Shown in pieces: positions 27,943 to 28,443 of a stretch of DNA of 28,443 nt. Position 1 is the stretch's first letter. Every line of letters begins with the position of its first letter. The DNA is from a virus. The position numbers and the translations under genes were made by a program. The stretch covers positions 1 to 28,443 of IMG/VR virus record IMGVR_UViG_3300047550_004219; one strand, written 5' to 3'. The notes beneath the pieces are model-generated. The model saw only the letters and a list, made by a program, of their open reading frames with translations, did no database searches and was not told the DNA's origin.

Positions 27943-28443
27943 ATGAAAACACGCAACACAGAGCATCTCGCAGCCACCGTGGCTGAGCACATCGAAGCTG
28001 ATGCTGTTTTTCAAGGTAGGTATTGGGATGAAGAGGACCAAAAGGGTTGCTTCATCGGCTGCCTAGTTCACGCCGACAGGCCTGATCTCATTGAAGAGCG
28101 CTACGGTATCCCGGTGATGATTACCAGAATCGCCGAGGAAATCTTCGAGGAGTTACCTTCTGCTGAAGCTGCACAGTTCTTTGCTGATTTCCCGGCTGCA
28201 ATCAACAACGACGGGAAGGATCTTAGCCGCGTTGGCTGGAGGTTCCTTTCTCAGACCCTGCGCGATCTGCCATCGACAACCGCTGAGGCGCAGACTGTAG
28301 TCGATCTAGCTATCGCCGGTCTTGATCGCCTTGCGAAGGGGGAGCAATGGCCGACTGCTGACGCTGTCAGGGACGCTGCCTGGGCCGTTGCCAATACCGC
28401 TGCCAGTGCCAGGGCTGCTGCCTGGGCGGCTAGTGCCGCTGCC
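27943..28443 (+). CDS. Ala-rich-tail phage protein, cut by window end
   Basis: 167 codons from the ATG at 27943 and open to the last base, so the C-terminus lies outside. The N-terminal 100 residues follow a known order: VAEHIEADAVFQGRYW...QKGCFIGCLVHADRPDLIEERYGIP, ITRIAEEIFEELPS..A..F...FPAAIN.GKDLS. The last 40 visible residues turn into ANTAASARAAAWAASAAA, the start of Ala/Arg/Trp repeats. I recognise this as a family of phage and bacterial proteins with a KGC.IGC.VH core and long Ala-rich repeats; its function is unknown to me. It has its own promoter candidate. Confidence 0.75.
   Translation, partial: MKTRNTEHLAATVAEHIEADAVFQGRYWDEEDQKGCFIGCLVHADRPDLIEERYGIPVMITRIAEEIFEELPSAEAAQFFADFPAAINNDGKDLSRVGWRFLSQTLRDLPSTTAEAQTVVDLAIAGLDRLAKGEQWPTADAVRDAAWAVANTAASARAAAWAASAAA

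Noticed and set aside
1-28443. CRISPR array, insertion sequence, integrase or attachment site
   Set aside because: No regularly spaced direct repeats, no transposase or integrase motifs (DDE, tyrosine or serine recombinase) in any frame, and no duplicated flank was seen.

Overview
The window reads as part of a tailed double-stranded DNA phage that infects a cyanobacterium, most likely a Synechococcus/Cyanobium-type host. Phage evidence: a run of tail-tip and tail-fibre genes, small membrane proteins beside an endolysin, a family A DNA polymerase, a primase-helicase, an ssDNA-binding-like protein, a PD-(D/E)XK exonuclease, a dNMP kinase and ThyX, packed with ATGA/TGATG stop-start overlaps. Cyanobacterial evidence: a cyAbrB-type regulator, a ThyX of the RTHR...SFD type, a primary-type sigma factor, an RTX protein ending in a domain I associate with cyanobacteria, and translation starts almost without Shine-Dalgarno sequences. 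The J-like tail tip suggests a siphovirus. Terminase, portal, capsid and integrase are not in the window.

Layout. (1) 1-6056, plus strand: C-terminal part of the tail-tip (J-like) protein with an apparent frameshift, then fibre/adaptor proteins, a tiny very basic protein, and two small membrane proteins (holin/spanin candidates). (2) 6059-12883, minus strand, read from right to left: primase-helicase, an intrinsic terminator, DNA polymerase, cyAbrB regulator with its own near-consensus promoter, a small unknown gene, and a two-domain endolysin that converges on the lysis end of block 1. (3) 12884-13206: divergent intergenic region holding a strong plus-strand terminator with no obvious gene to terminate. 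(4) 13207-18468, plus strand: RHH protein, SSB-like protein and terminator, then a tightly coupled operon of XRE regulator, exonuclease, unknown, dNMP kinase, SH3-like protein, ThyX, sigma factor, unknown, and an HTH protein. (5) 18539-19549: about 1 kb without a convincing gene but filled with perfect hairpins and ending in a terminator; I interpret it as a giant structured non-coding RNA (GOLLD/ROOL-like candidate). (6) 19593-22676: a cassette of small genes with strongly C-ending codons, unlike block 4, closing with a conserved Cys-rich phage protein. (7) 22686-28443: small accessory genes, including an RlpA-like secreted protein, a DUF932 protein, a Csx16-like protein (possible type III CRISPR counter-defence), a zinc-ribbon protein, an RTX repeat protein and an Ala-rich protein cut by the window end.

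How they fit together. The primase-helicase, polymerase, SSB-like protein and exonuclease form a replication/recombination set. ThyX plus dNMP kinase feed dTTP and dNTP supply. Sigma factor, cyAbrB, XRE, RHH and HTH proteins form an unusually large transcription-control set that could redirect host RNA polymerase. The most attractive unexplained elements are the ~1 kb structured RNA, the Csx16-like protein and the sigma factor with changed -35 contact residues. No database search was possible; family names come from recognising motifs.
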